From Martelella lutilitoris (lineage in GTDB: Bacteria > Pseudomonadota > Alphaproteobacteria > Rhizobiales > Rhizobiaceae), in the NCBI RefSeq assembly GCF_005924265.1, contig NZ_VCLB01000006.1, positions 331,253 through 395,252 of the forward strand: a stretch of DNA of 64,000 nucleotides, written 5' to 3'. Of the stretch, positions 27,660 through 35,737 are shown one piece after another; position 1 is the first letter of the stretch; each line of letters opens with the position of its first letter. The position numbers and the translations under genes are program-made. Below the pieces are notes generated by a model. That model was not told the origin of the DNA. It ran no database searches and saw nothing but the letters and a program-made list of their open reading frames with translations.

Positions 27660-28589
27660 ATGATGAGCGATGGGCGACAGGCAATGGACGCGAACCAGAC
27701 AATCGGCATGATGCGCGCCTTCGACGGGGTCATGCTGCGTTACGGGCTGTTCCCTTGCGAAGACGCGTGCGCCACGGTGCTCATCGTCGCGGGCCGGGCA
27801 GAATTCATCGAGAAATATGCCGAGACCGTGGCCGATCTTCGCAGGGCCGGTTACGCGGCAGCCATCCTCGACCTGCGCGCCCAGGGGGGCTCCGAACGCC
27901 GCCTTGAGGACGGGAACATGGGCCATATCGAGCGGTTTTCGGACTATCCGCGCGACATTCTCGATTTCTTCCTGCAAAAGGTCGAGGGCAAAATGCCGGG
28001 ACCCTGTTTCCTGCTTGGCCATTCGCTTGGCGGGCTGATCGCGCTTTCGGTTGCCGAACAGGCTCCCGGCCGATTTGCCGGCCTTGTGCTCTCGGCGCCC
28101 TTTGTCGGCATCCGCCACGACCGTTACCCGGCCTTTGTGGTCGGCGCCATGGCCTGGCTCTTCAGCCGAACGGGCCGGGCCAGGCAGCGCACTGCGCGGC
28201 CGCGCGGCCAACCGGCGCGGTTCGAGGACCAGCCCCATACATCAGACCGCGCCCGCTACGAACGCAATATCGCGGCGGCTGAAACCGATCCGCCCTACCT
28301 GCTGGGGCCGGTGACATTCGGCTGGCTTTCGGCCTGCCTCGGCGCGATCCGTCGGCTCACCCGTCCAAAGGCGCTTGCCGTGATCGACTGTCCGTCGCTT
28401 GTGCTCTCTGCCGGCCGCGACGCGCTGATCCCGGCCAATTCCCAGGCGCGGCTTGCCGCAAGGCTTGGCGCGCGCCACCTCGTCCTGCCCTCATCCGGGC
28501 ACGAGATCCTTCAGGAGGTCGATTCCGTGCGCCGCCCTGCCCTTGAGGCGATCCTCGGCTTCTTCGATGAATGCCTGGCTTCGCGCTGA
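27660..28589 (+). CDS. Alpha/beta hydrolase, lysophospholipase-like
   Basis: About 309 residues, a serine hydrolase of the monoacylglycerol lipase/PldB type. Motifs: MLRYGLFPCEDACATVLIV at the N-terminus, LDLRAQGGSER, nucleophile CFLLGHSLGGLIAL, acid in LSAGRDALIP and His in PSSGHEIL. The start is uncertain: the frame is open from 27531 and several ATGs (27660, 27663, 27684) lack strong ribosome sites; I use 27660 for family-like length. It converges with hisN. Confidence 0.83.
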   Translation: MMSDGRQAMDANQTIGMMRAFDGVMLRYGLFPCEDACATVLIVAGRAEFIEKYAETVADLRRAGYAAAILDLRAQGGSERRLEDGNMGHIERFSDYPRDILDFFLQKVEGKMPGPCFLLGHSLGGLIALSVAEQAPGRFAGLVLSAPFVGIRHDRYPAFVVGAMAWLFSRTGRARQRTARPRGQPARFEDQPHTSDRARYERNIAAAETDPPYLLGPVTFGWLSACLGAIRRLTRPKALAVIDCPSLVLSAGRDALIPANSQARLAARLGARHLVLPSSGHEILQEVDSVRRPALEAILGFFDECLASR

Positions 28590-28595
28590 GAAAGC

Positions 28596-28641
28596 CTTAG
28601 CGCGTCCGGTCGGACGCACAAAGGACGCACGATGCGCTAAG
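28596..28641. repeat. REP-like palindromic element between convergent genes
   Basis: Outer arms CTTAGCGC (28596-28603) and GCGCTAAG (28634-28641) enclose an inner hairpin GCGTCC GGTC GGACGC. It shares the end motif GCACGATGCGC with the element at 33126-33179 and overlaps the hisN stop codon. It may double as a terminator. Confidence 0.6.
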
Positions 28642-29413
28642 CGGCGCTCAGTTCGGCAAGGGCCGCCTGATGCAACGCCGGCGTCGCCGCGGCGATGATT
28701 TCGCCACCCAGTTCCGGCCGTTCGCCCGTCCATGTGGTGATCACGCCGCCGGCACTTTCGATGATCGCGATCAGCGCACCGACATCATAGGGCTTCAGGT
28801 CGCTCTCGACGACAAGATCGGCAAAGCCCGAAGCCAGTAGACAATAGGCATAGCAATCGATGCCGTAGCGGGCGAGACGGACCTTCCGCTCCAGCCGATC
28901 GTAACGCGAAAGCGCGGCCGCGCCCATGATCCTCGGCGAGGTGGTGAACAGCACCGCATCGTCCAGAGTGCGGCAATCGCGGGTTTTCAGCCTTCGCGGC
29001 CCGCCGGGTCCGGAAAAGACGCCTCCCTGCGGATCGGCAAAGAACCGCTCGCCGGTAAAAGGCTGGTCCATCAGCCCCATCACCGCCCGGCCGTTCCGGT
29101 AAAGTCCGATCAGCGTGCCCCAGACCGGCACGCCGGAAATGAAGGCCCGCGTGCCGTCAATCGGATCGATCACCCAGACATACTCGCGATCAAGCCCGCT
29201 TGCGCCATGCTCCTCGCCCAGGATGCCATGATCCGGATAGGTCTCCTCGATCAGTCGCCGGATGGCACTCTCGGCGGCCCGGTCGCCCTCCGTAACCGGG
29301 TCGAAGCCGCCGCTCAGCTTGTTGTCGACATCAAGGCCGGAGCGAAAGCGCGGCAATGTCTCGGCAGCGGCGGCATCGGCAAGCCTTGTGAAGAAGGCAT
29401 GATCGGGAAGCAT
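28637..29413 (-). CDS. hisN: Inositol monophosphatase family protein, histidinol-phosphatase type
   Basis: A Mg-dependent, Li-sensitive-type phosphatase of 258 residues. Family motifs: GEEHG (metal Glu), the signature WVIDPIDGTRAFISG and YDVGALIAIIESAGG near the C-terminus. Sequence style (FDPVTEGDRAAE, VWGTLIGLY) fits the HisN branch that makes histidinol from histidinol phosphate, but inositol phosphatase cannot be excluded. The start at 29413 is preceded by AGGA; upstream codons in the same frame do not look like the family. Confidence 0.87.
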   Translation of the reverse strand: MLPDHAFFTRLADAAAAETLPRFRSGLDVDNKLSGGFDPVTEGDRAAESAIRRLIEETYPDHGILGEEHGASGLDREYVWVIDPIDGTRAFISGVPVWGTLIGLYRNGRAVMGLMDQPFTGERFFADPQGGVFSGPGGPRRLKTRDCRTLDDAVLFTTSPRIMGAAALSRYDRLERKVRLARYGIDCYAYCLLASGFADLVVESDLKPYDVGALIAIIESAGGVITTWTGERPELGGEIIAAATPALHQAALAELSAA

Positions 29414-29631
29414 GGCATATCCTGTGGCAAGACAAGAGGGTGTACTGCCGGTTTCTAGAGTTTTTCCGAGACGAAGGGAATCACGCCTGGCGATAAAATG
29501 CGCCGGACCGCCAAACATTCGCTCTCGCCGGGAAGATCCGCCCGCCCTTGCGGCAATGGCAAATAAAAAACAGGCAATACGCGTAAAAATTAGACAATAG
29601 TCTCCATTGCGCAATTTTCAGGCAAATCAAC

Positions 29632-29744
29632 TTGACAGTCATCGCATTGTCATCTATTGTCTCAAGTACAGTCTTTCGACTGTGAATACCCTCCTTGGGT
29701 GTTTCCTCCCTAGACTTAACCGCGCCCCGAGCGCGGTTTTTTTT
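29632..29744 (+). ncRNA. Candidate small RNA with own promoter and terminator (anti-SD motifs)
   Basis: A promoter TTGACA (29632-29637), 17-base spacer, TATTGT (29655-29660) predicts a start near 29667. The transcript would hold a perfect hairpin ACAGTC TTTC GACTGT (29668-29683), a second hairpin ATACCC TCCTT GGGTGT (29686-29702) with a CU-rich loop, an unpaired CCTCCC (29705-29710), and a strong terminator ACCGCGC/GCGCGGT with eight T (29719-29744). It has no open frame of note. CU-rich anti-Shine-Dalgarno motifs in loops are typical of alphaproteobacterial sRNA families such as alpha-r14 and the 'cuckoo' RNAs. Confidence 0.72.
29719..29744 (+). terminator. Rho-independent terminator of the candidate sRNA
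   Basis: ACCGCGC (29719-29725) pairs with GCGCGGT (29731-29737) over a 5-base loop, followed by T at 29737-29744. Confidence 0.88.
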
Positions 29745-29779
29745 GACTGCCGCCCCCGGATCCAAATGCACGGACTGCT

Positions 29780-30694
29780 TCACTCTGCGGCAAGACCGGC
29801 ACTGTCTTCTCCATCGGCGAGAAAAGCCGCAAATTCCTGGATGAACAGCGTCAAGGCCTGTTTCAGCGCAATGAATTCCGGCTTTTTCACATAGCTCTGC
29901 TCGTCCGCGTAAAGCCTGCGCGAAACCTCGATCTGGATCGCATGGCAATCGGCGCCGGGGCGGCCGTAGTGCTCGGTAATGAAGCCGCCCGCATAAGGCT
30001 TGTTATAGGCGGTGACAAAGCCCATCCGCTCGAGGATCGAGATCGCCGCATAGGCGATGTCGCTGGAGGCGCTGGTGGAGAACCGGTCGCCGATGACGAT
30101 ATCGGGCTTGCGGCGGTGTCCGCCGACGGTCACGCCGCCGGGCATGGAATGACAGTCGATCAGCACAGCACGGCCGAACTGGCGCTTTGTCTCCTGCATC
30201 AGCTGCTTGAGGCTTTGGTGATAGGGACGGTAGATTTCCTCGATCCGTCTGAGCCCCGCGTCCGCATCGATCGGCCTGTCATAGATCGGCATGTTCTCCG
30301 CGACGATGCGCGGAATGGTGCCGAGACCGCCGGCGACGCGTATCGAGGTCGTGTTGACATGGGACGGCAGGGCGCCGGAAAACATGCGCGGGTCGAGCTC
30401 GAAGGGTTCGCGGTTGACGTCGAGGAAGGCGCGCGGAAAGAAGGCCCGTTGCAAAGGCGCGCCGAAGGCCGGCGCCATGGCGAACAGTTCATCAACGAAA
30501 AGATCTTCCGAGCGCCTGATCTCACGCGCGTCAAGCCGGGTCTCGGCCAGAAACGCCGCGCTGTAGACCCGGCCGGAATGGGGCGAGTTGAAAACCAGCG
30601 GCAGCAGTTGTCGCTCGGGGCGGATCACCTCGAAATGGCGCGCCTCGCCATCAAAACTGTCGTCTTTTCCGCCGGTCACTGTCACGTCCTTCAT
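29780..30694 (-). CDS. N-formylglutamate amidohydrolase
   Basis: A 304-residue Zn hydrolase of the N-formylglutamate deformylase family, which releases formate and glutamate in histidine-type degradation or removes related N-acyl groups. Typical parts: LVFNSPHSGRVY near the N-terminus, ELFAMAPAFGAPL, LDVNREPFELDP, IYRPYHQSL, LIDCHSMPGG and GGFITEHYGRP with the conserved EVSRRLY. There are no other hut genes around, so the pathway here is not certain. Confidence 0.92.
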   Translation of the reverse strand: MKDVTVTGGKDDSFDGEARHFEVIRPERQLLPLVFNSPHSGRVYSAAFLAETRLDAREIRRSEDLFVDELFAMAPAFGAPLQRAFFPRAFLDVNREPFELDPRMFSGALPSHVNTTSIRVAGGLGTIPRIVAENMPIYDRPIDADAGLRRIEEIYRPYHQSLKQLMQETKRQFGRAVLIDCHSMPGGVTVGGHRRKPDIVIGDRFSTSASSDIAYAAISILERMGFVTAYNKPYAGGFITEHYGRPGADCHAIQIEVSRRLYADEQSYVKKPEFIALKQALTLFIQEFAAFLADGEDSAGLAAE

Positions 30695-30843
30695 ACAGCA
30701 GATTTACGCGGTCCGGCCCGCCCTGCCAAGGCCGTGGCCCGCGCAAGGCAAAGTTTGAGACCCTCTTTATTGCTTGTTTACGACATAGGGTCTATCAGAC
30801 CGGTAAACGAGAAAGCCCCAAATGCGCCGATATGGTTGAGCCG

Positions 30844-31206
30844 ATGGTACTGAAAATTCTTCTGGCGGAAGATGACGACGACATGCGCCGTTTCCTGGTG
30901 AAAGCGCTGGAAAAGGCCGGCTACCAGGTTGCCGCCTTTGACAATGGTGCCAGCGCCTATGACCGGCTGCGCGAAGAGCCCTTCTCGCTGCTTCTGACCG
31001 ACATCGTCATGCCCGAGATGGATGGCATCGAGCTCGCCCGCCGGGCAACCGAGCTCGACCCCGATCTCAAGGTGATCTTCATCACCGGCTTTGCCGCCGT
31101 CGCGCTCAATGCCGATTCGGCAGCGCCCAAGGACGCCAAGGTGCTGTCCAAGCCCTTTCACCTGCGCGACCTGGTCGACGAGGTGGAAAAGGTTCTCGGC
31201 GCATAG
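30844..31206 (+). CDS. cpdR: Cell-cycle response regulator CpdR
   Basis: A 120-residue stand-alone receiver domain. In Caulobacter and Sinorhizobium unphosphorylated CpdR primes ClpXP for degradation of cell-cycle proteins. The acidic pocket is ILLAEDDDD, the phospho-acceptor is Asp53 in LLLTDIVMPEMDG and the conserved Lys is in VLSKPFHLRDLV. The sequence LVKALEKAGYQVAAFDNGAS is essentially as in rhizobial CpdR. The start may be 30844 or the in-frame ATG at 30832. Confidence 0.95.
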   Translation: MVLKILLAEDDDDMRRFLVKALEKAGYQVAAFDNGASAYDRLREEPFSLLLTDIVMPEMDGIELARRATELDPDLKVIFITGFAAVALNADSAAPKDAKVLSKPFHLRDLVDEVEKVLGA

Positions 31207-31300
31207 GCCGGGCCGCAAGAGGGAAAGCGAAAGCCGACAAAAAAGCTTCAAAAACCAGTTGACGCGACCGCCAAAGTTTGGAATACACCGCGCCACGGAT

Positions 31301-31375
<75 letters not shown>

Positions 31376-31388
31376 TCCCGTTTTCATG

Positions 31389-31420
31389 AAAGGCTTTCGA
31401 CCGTGTCGGAGGCCTTTTTT
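31389..31420 (+). terminator. Terminator after tRNA-Val
   Basis: AAAGGC (31389-31394) pairs with GCCTTT (31412-31417), with an inner CGAC/GTCG stem, followed by a T run to 31420. Confidence 0.75.
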
Positions 31421-31822
31421 GTTTTGGGGGCCGTCTGACAGGCGGCATCTTTGTTTTGTCGCAAGTCTCAGCGATCGCCCTGCCTCTTCCGGTCGACCAG
31501 CGCGCAAATGTCGCCTTTGGCGCTACGACGAAAGAAGAAAACAACTTGCGGATGGTTGAACCTTTTGGCGCGGCAGCGTTTTAGTGCAACCGGGAACCGA
31601 GAAGACGCATTCCGTCCGGCGTTCGCGGAGGCTTGAACCGAAACGACGCCCGGCTCGCTCATTAAAGATTCTTCCGGCCCGGTCAAGACGCCCAGAACCA
31701 TGATACGCTTGCGGCGGAGCGAGCCCGGAGGGCCCGCATCGTCGGGCCAGAGCCGGCTCAGACCCGGCGAGCCCTTGCGCGTCGACCTCACGACTGAGAA
31801 TAGAGATCTGGAGACGAAGCAC
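31421..31822. other. Intergenic region before the diguanylate cyclase
   Basis: About 400 bp with no recognisable gene. The plus-strand frame of the downstream cyclase is open from 31700, but its first 41 codons are Arg/Pro-rich and without ribosome site, so I regard this as leader DNA. Confidence 0.45.
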
Positions 31823-33130
31823 ATGGACGACCAATTCGAGACCGGAGCAGCAAGGCGATGGCTCCAGAGCCTCTCGCTCAGGGCCTGGCTCGTCTTCGGC
31901 TTTCTGCTCGCCCTGTTGCCGGTGCTTGTCTTCTCGGTGGTCTGGTACACGCAATATCGCCAGCAGGTGGCCGAGCCCTTCCGCCATGTGCTGCACACCC
32001 AGCACCGGGTCCTCGTCTCGCTCGAACGAATCCAGTCCAATCTCTGGGACATCGCCGCTTCGGTCAACGATTACGCCAATGAGGGCGACGAGCATTACCG
32101 CAGCGCTTTCGAGGCGGCGGAGCGCGACATCGCGACCCATCTGCGCGATCTCGAGCAGACCACCGGCGCCTACCCGGCCTTTGCCCCGATCCTTAAGGGC
32201 GTGGAGCAGCAATGGGCGCAGCTGCTCGAGGTTGCCGCCCGCGTCGAACCTTCGGGCGGCAATGTCGATCCGACGCTGAAGCGCTTTGAAAGCGTGATCG
32301 CGGAGACCGGCAAGCGGGTCGAGGATATCGCCGAGACCATGCGGCTGATGAACGAGGAGAGCCATGCGCGCGCCCTTGAGGTGATGCGACGCCTGGAGAT
32401 TTTCGCCATCATCGCCGGCCTCCTCGCCGTTCTCTTCGCAACAGCCGGCATCTTCATCATCGACCAGGCGCTGATCCGCAGTACCGACAAGCTGGTCGAA
32501 GGCGCAATGCGGGTCGCCGACGGCAAGCGCGACCGCGAGATCGATGTGCGCGTGCCGCCGGAGCTTGCCTCCGTCGCCCAGGCTTTCAACGCTATGCTGA
32601 AGCAGATTGTCCTGCAGGAGGAAAGGCTTGCCGCCGCCGCGCGCGCCGACGGGCTGACCGGGCTCGACAACCGCCGCGAATTCGACCGCGCGCTCGACGC
32701 CCACATCCAGACCGCGCGCGAGACCAACCAGCCCTTTGCCCTGCTTCTGATCGATGTCGACCACTTCAAGGCCTTCAACGACACACATGGCCATCTGGCC
32801 GGCGACGACGTGTTGCGCCAGGTGGCCGCGGTTCTGGCGCGAAGCGCCCGCTCCGCGGATCGCGCCTACCGCTATGGCGGCGAGGAGTTCGTGATGATCA
32901 TGCCGGGACTGCGCGCCTACGAGGCCGCGGCGCTCGCAGAGCGCATCCGCAAGGCGATCGCCGAACACGTCATGATCCTGCCGAACGGCAGTGAGAATCA
33001 TCTCACGGTCAGCATCGGAATCTCCGTCTTCAACCCGCAGGCCAGCCAGCCGGATATCGTTGATTTGGCGGACAAGGCGCTCTACACGGCAAAGACCGAG
33101 GGGCGCAACCGGGTGAAGCTCACCGCTTAG
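31823..33130 (+). CDS. Membrane diguanylate cyclase (HAMP-GGDEF)
   Basis: Makes c-di-GMP from two GTP. It is 435 residues: membrane helix at about 19-42 (LVFGFLLALLPVLVFSVVW), a periplasmic four-helix-type sensor region to about 190, second helix (IFAIIAGLLAVLFATAGIFII), a HAMP-like linker, and a GGDEF domain at about 270-430. The active site reads RYGGEEF, and RSAD five residues before it is an intact product-inhibition I-site. A GGAG precedes the ATG at 31823. The EAL protein at 4.2 kb provides the opposing activity in this window. Confidence 0.94.
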   Translation: MDDQFETGAARRWLQSLSLRAWLVFGFLLALLPVLVFSVVWYTQYRQQVAEPFRHVLHTQHRVLVSLERIQSNLWDIAASVNDYANEGDEHYRSAFEAAERDIATHLRDLEQTTGAYPAFAPILKGVEQQWAQLLEVAARVEPSGGNVDPTLKRFESVIAETGKRVEDIAETMRLMNEESHARALEVMRRLEIFAIIAGLLAVLFATAGIFIIDQALIRSTDKLVEGAMRVADGKRDREIDVRVPPELASVAQAFNAMLKQIVLQEERLAAAARADGLTGLDNRREFDRALDAHIQTARETNQPFALLLIDVDHFKAFNDTHGHLAGDDVLRQVAAVLARSARSADRAYRYGGEEFVMIMPGLRAYEAAALAERIRKAIAEHVMILPNGSENHLTVSIGISVFNPQASQPDIVDLADKALYTAKTEGRNRVKLTA

Positions 33131-33179
33131 CGCATCGGCCCGAAAATCGGAATCGGTTTTCGGAAAGCACGATGCGCAG
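33126..33179. repeat. REP-like palindromic element after the GGDEF gene
   Basis: Imperfect inverted repeat with outer arms TTAGCGCATCG / CGATGCGC and inner arms CCGAAAATCG / GGTTTTCGG. It begins at the stop codon of the cyclase gene. It ends in GCACGATGCGC like the element at 28596-28641, so both appear to belong to one interspersed family. Confidence 0.6.
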
Positions 33180-33189
33180 ATTCAATAGG

Positions 33190-33545
33190 TTAGAGCGTCC
33201 CTTGAGCGTCTGAATGGTCAACCTCCTGAAAGCTCACAGCGGTTTTGTACCGCCACGGTGTGCCGATTGGCGCGATCTGAGATCGGCATGTCATGGAAGA
33301 ACGATGAGGCGTTTCTCACGAATGGCGAGGCTGGCGTGGGGGCAACGACGATGACCCGATGAGGTCAAGGCTCGCATTGTTTCGGAAAGCCCGCAGCCCG
33401 GCGTTACGATCAGCCGTGCCGGAGCCTGAACGACACCGTTCGTGCAGATACGGCACGCTTTTCTTGGGACGGCGGGTCACGATGACACGGAATTGAGCTG
33501 GGATCACATCCAGTCTTTCCGACACATCCTCGCCGATCCAATGCA
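33190..33545. mobile_element. IS66-type transposase remnants
   Basis: Two short IS66 relics lie here. On the plus strand at about 33358-33430 the frame reads DEVKARIVSESPQPGVTIS, like the start of the IS66 accessory TnpA, and then stops. On the minus strand at 33540-33463 it reads IGEDVSERLDVIPAQFRVIV, like the zinc-finger part of IS66 TnpC. Both are interrupted and cannot be functional. The two pieces face each other, so the element is rearranged. Confidence 0.65.
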
Positions 33546-33850
33546 GGCAAGCGCTTCCTCGTCTGCTTCGATGCAGAAGGCTGCTTTCATTGTGAACGAA
33601 AGCCGCCATGAGAGCGCCCGGACGCTGGACCAGTCCACAACGGCGCAGGAGTAGGGATAGATTTTGTGCCCAGTTGCCGGTTTCGGCGTGATCGGGCGAC
33701 ATTGGCTCGCCTCAATCCCCATCTTCTTCATCAGCGCGGCGATTTGCAACCGCCCAGTTTGCCAGCCCTTCGCCTCCCAAAAACGCTTGCAACATCCTGC
33801 TTTCTGCAAATGGGTCATCGAAACGCAGTTTGCCAATTCGACGCATCAGA
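33510..33850 (-). mobile_element. IS3-type OrfB transposase remnant
   Basis: Decayed integrase-core transposase split over two frames: LLMRRIGKLRFDDPFAESRM in one, then MKKMGIEASQCRPITPKPAT and WRLSFTMKAAFCIEADEEAL in another. It lacks most of the catalytic core and its downstream end runs into the IS66 relic. Frameshifts and the missing DDE residues show it is dead. Confidence 0.65.
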
Positions 33851-33936
33851 AGCCGGATCGGCGTCGAAAATTCAACTGTTGAACCGGAACGAACCACGCC
33901 CCGCGGAGGCTGCCAACGGGGTTTGACAGATAACGC

Positions 33937-33957
33937 TGGTTGCGGGGGCAGGATTTG
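33937..33957. repeat. Direct-repeat copy of tRNA-fMet 3' end (att-like site, left)
   Basis: These 21 bases, beginning TGGTTGCGGGGG, are identical to 63930-63950, the CCA end, acceptor strand and part of the T arm of the tRNA-fMet gene at the right edge, in the same orientation. With one mismatch the match runs to 24 bases. The rest of a tRNA is absent. This is the arrangement left by integration into the 3' end of a tRNA gene. Confidence 0.7.
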
Positions 33958-34035
33958 GACACTGTTTTGCTCCAACCCGATACATCGCTCGGCACCGCTC
34001 GTCAGAAATATGACATCATCTGCAAACGTGGATGG

Positions 34036-34620
34036 CATAAGGGCTAGGACGAATCGACATTCACCGGATCCAGATGGTGATTGCAGCAAGGTGAGCAAAT
34101 CCCTCGAAGTGACGCCTTCGCCTGTCATATCGCGCGGCGAAACGTCGGCAGTGCTTGAGCCGATTGAAGCAATGTTCGATGCTGTTGCGATGTCGGTAGG
34201 CTTCCGTGTCGTGGGGAATGATCATCTTGCGTGAACGGTTCGAGGGGATGACCGCCTCGGCCTTCATGTCGGCAATCGTCTCACGCACGGCATTGCTGTC
34301 ATAGGCTTTATCAGCAAGAACAGTGGAGGCGGACTGCCCTTCCAAAAGAGCTTCGGCCTGGGTGCAGTCGCCAACCTGTCCGGCGGTGACGATGAGGCGT
34401 ACCGGGCGACCGAGCGTGGTCGGCCAGCATATGGATCTTGGTGGTCAGTCCGCCTCGGGAACGCCCCTACGCCTGATCCTTTGCCCCCTTTTCCGCTTGC
34501 CGCCCGCTGATGGGCGCGGACGATGGTACCGTCGATCATCAGATACTGGTTGTCGCGGTCGGCAACAAGACATCGAACACCCGCGCCCAAACGCCAGCGT
34601 GGCACCAGCGGCTGAAGTGT
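34036..34620 (-). mobile_element. Degenerate IS5-family insertion sequence
   Basis: Minus-strand relic of an IS5-family (IS427-like) element. From right to left the frames read FSRWCHAGVWARVFDV, then LMIDGTIVRAHQRAAS, then LTTKIHMLAD, then GRPVRLIVTAGQVGD and LADKAYDSNAVRETIADMKA to the end ...GFAHLAAITIWIR at 34061. At least two frame changes occur, one being an apparent extra base near LAD/GRP. The left end GGCTAGGACGAATCGAC resembles a terminal repeat. Its right edge lies inside an amidohydrolase gene. Confidence 0.75.
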
Positions 34621-34963
34621 TCTGGTGCCGCGCATCCGGGTGAAGAAGTCGGCTTCCATATTGCACTCCACCTCCACCGACAGGGATGGCGCCATATCCA
34701 TGTCGATGGTCTTCTGGATCGGCGGCATGCCGCGGCGCACCTGCATTTCGATCGGAACGGACAGTGAAATATGCACCCCGACATCGCGCGCTCACGCCCA
34801 GGCGGCATCGGACATGCCGGTCAAATGGATCAAGAGATGCTTGTCGGTGTCGCGCGGGATCAGCTTATCCAGTGTCTCACGCATGCCGAGCGAGCCGACG
34901 ATTGAAGGTCGACCCGTCGCGATACTTGTCGAAGCAAACCGCTGACAGTCGCTGCCGTTCAGG
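34615..34963 (-). pseudogene. Amidohydrolase family pseudogene, truncated by IS5
   Basis: A continuous minus-strand frame with one internal stop reads RFASTSIATGRPSIVGSLGM, RETLDKLIPRDTDKHLLIHL, TGMSDAAWA-stop-ARDVGV, then HISLSVPIEMQVRRGMPPIQ and DMAPSLSVEVECNMEADFFT. This is the middle of an ATZ/TRZ-type metal-dependent amidohydrolase (chlorohydrolase/deaminase group). The stop is a TGA where relatives have Arg or Lys. Both ends are missing: the 3' end at the IS5 junction near 34615, the 5' end at about 34963. Confidence 0.78.
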
Positions 34964-35002
34964 CATCAATGAGCGTGACGCATTGTCCTTTCCCGGCCGG
35001 CG

Positions 35003-35734
35003 TCAGCCGATGACAAGGCCGAGCCCCGCTGCTGCGAGAACGCTCCAGATGGCGTAGAGCACCTTGATGCGGGAAACGCGGCCGCCGAGCAGGCTGCCGA
35101 AGGCCAACCCGCAAAGCATGGCGGGAAGGCACCAGATGATCAGGTGCAGGGTTTCCGTCCGCGCATAGTAGCCCGTGCTTAAGAACCATGAGAACCGGCA
35201 AACGCCGATACTCAGGATGAACAGGCTGATCGATGCCCTGAACGTCCTGTGATCCGGCAAACGCCGCGTGAGATAGACAGAATAGATCGGACCGCCGGTA
35301 CCGAACAGTGCGGTAAAAATACCGCCGGACAGACCTGCAGGGATTGCCCAGCGGCTCGATACGGGACCGCCGGCCGCCCGCCTGAGAAAGTTCCAGCCGG
35401 AATAGGCAATCAGGAAAACGCCGAGCGTCAGCCGCAAGGCGCGCTCCGGCGCATAGTGGAAGACCATAAGCCCGAGCACGATACCGACCGCGCAAAAGGG
35501 CGCAAGCCGGGCCAGTTCAGCAAAGTCCGCCGATTTTCGGCCACGCACGCCGACGAGGAAGCCGGCCAGAATATCGAGCACCTGCATCACCGGCGAAGCG
35601 GTGGTGATCGGCATAAAGAAGGCGAGTAACGGCAGCGCGGTGATGGTTGAACCGAAACCCGTCAGCCCGTAGACGGCATAGCCGAGAAAGATGACCGGCG
35701 CCGCCAGAAGGAACGCATCCGGTTGCTCGAGCAT
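35003..35734 (-). CDS. TauE/SafE family membrane exporter
   Basis: A 243-residue inner-membrane protein with about eight hydrophobic helices, of the sulfite/organosulfonate exporter family. Typical repeats: FLGYAVYGLTGFGSTITALPLLAFFMP in the first half and AGLSGGIFTALFGTGGPIYSVYL in the second. It starts 3 bp after the acyl-CoA synthetase stop, so it is almost surely the last gene of that operon and may move a substrate or product of the pathway. Confidence 0.88.
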   Translation of the reverse strand: MLEQPDAFLLAAPVIFLGYAVYGLTGFGSTITALPLLAFFMPITTASPVMQVLDILAGFLVGVRGRKSADFAELARLAPFCAVGIVLGLMVFHYAPERALRLTLGVFLIAYSGWNFLRRAAGGPVSSRWAIPAGLSGGIFTALFGTGGPIYSVYLTRRLPDHRTFRASISLFILSIGVCRFSWFLSTGYYARTETLHLIIWCLPAMLCGLAFGSLLGGRVSRIKVLYAIWSVLAAAGLGLVIG

Positions 35735-35737
35735 GGC

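Noticed and set aside
33937..33957. A second tRNA-Met gene at the left repeat
   Set aside because: Only the 3' acceptor strand and part of the T arm are present; anticodon and D arms are missing, so it is not a tRNA gene.
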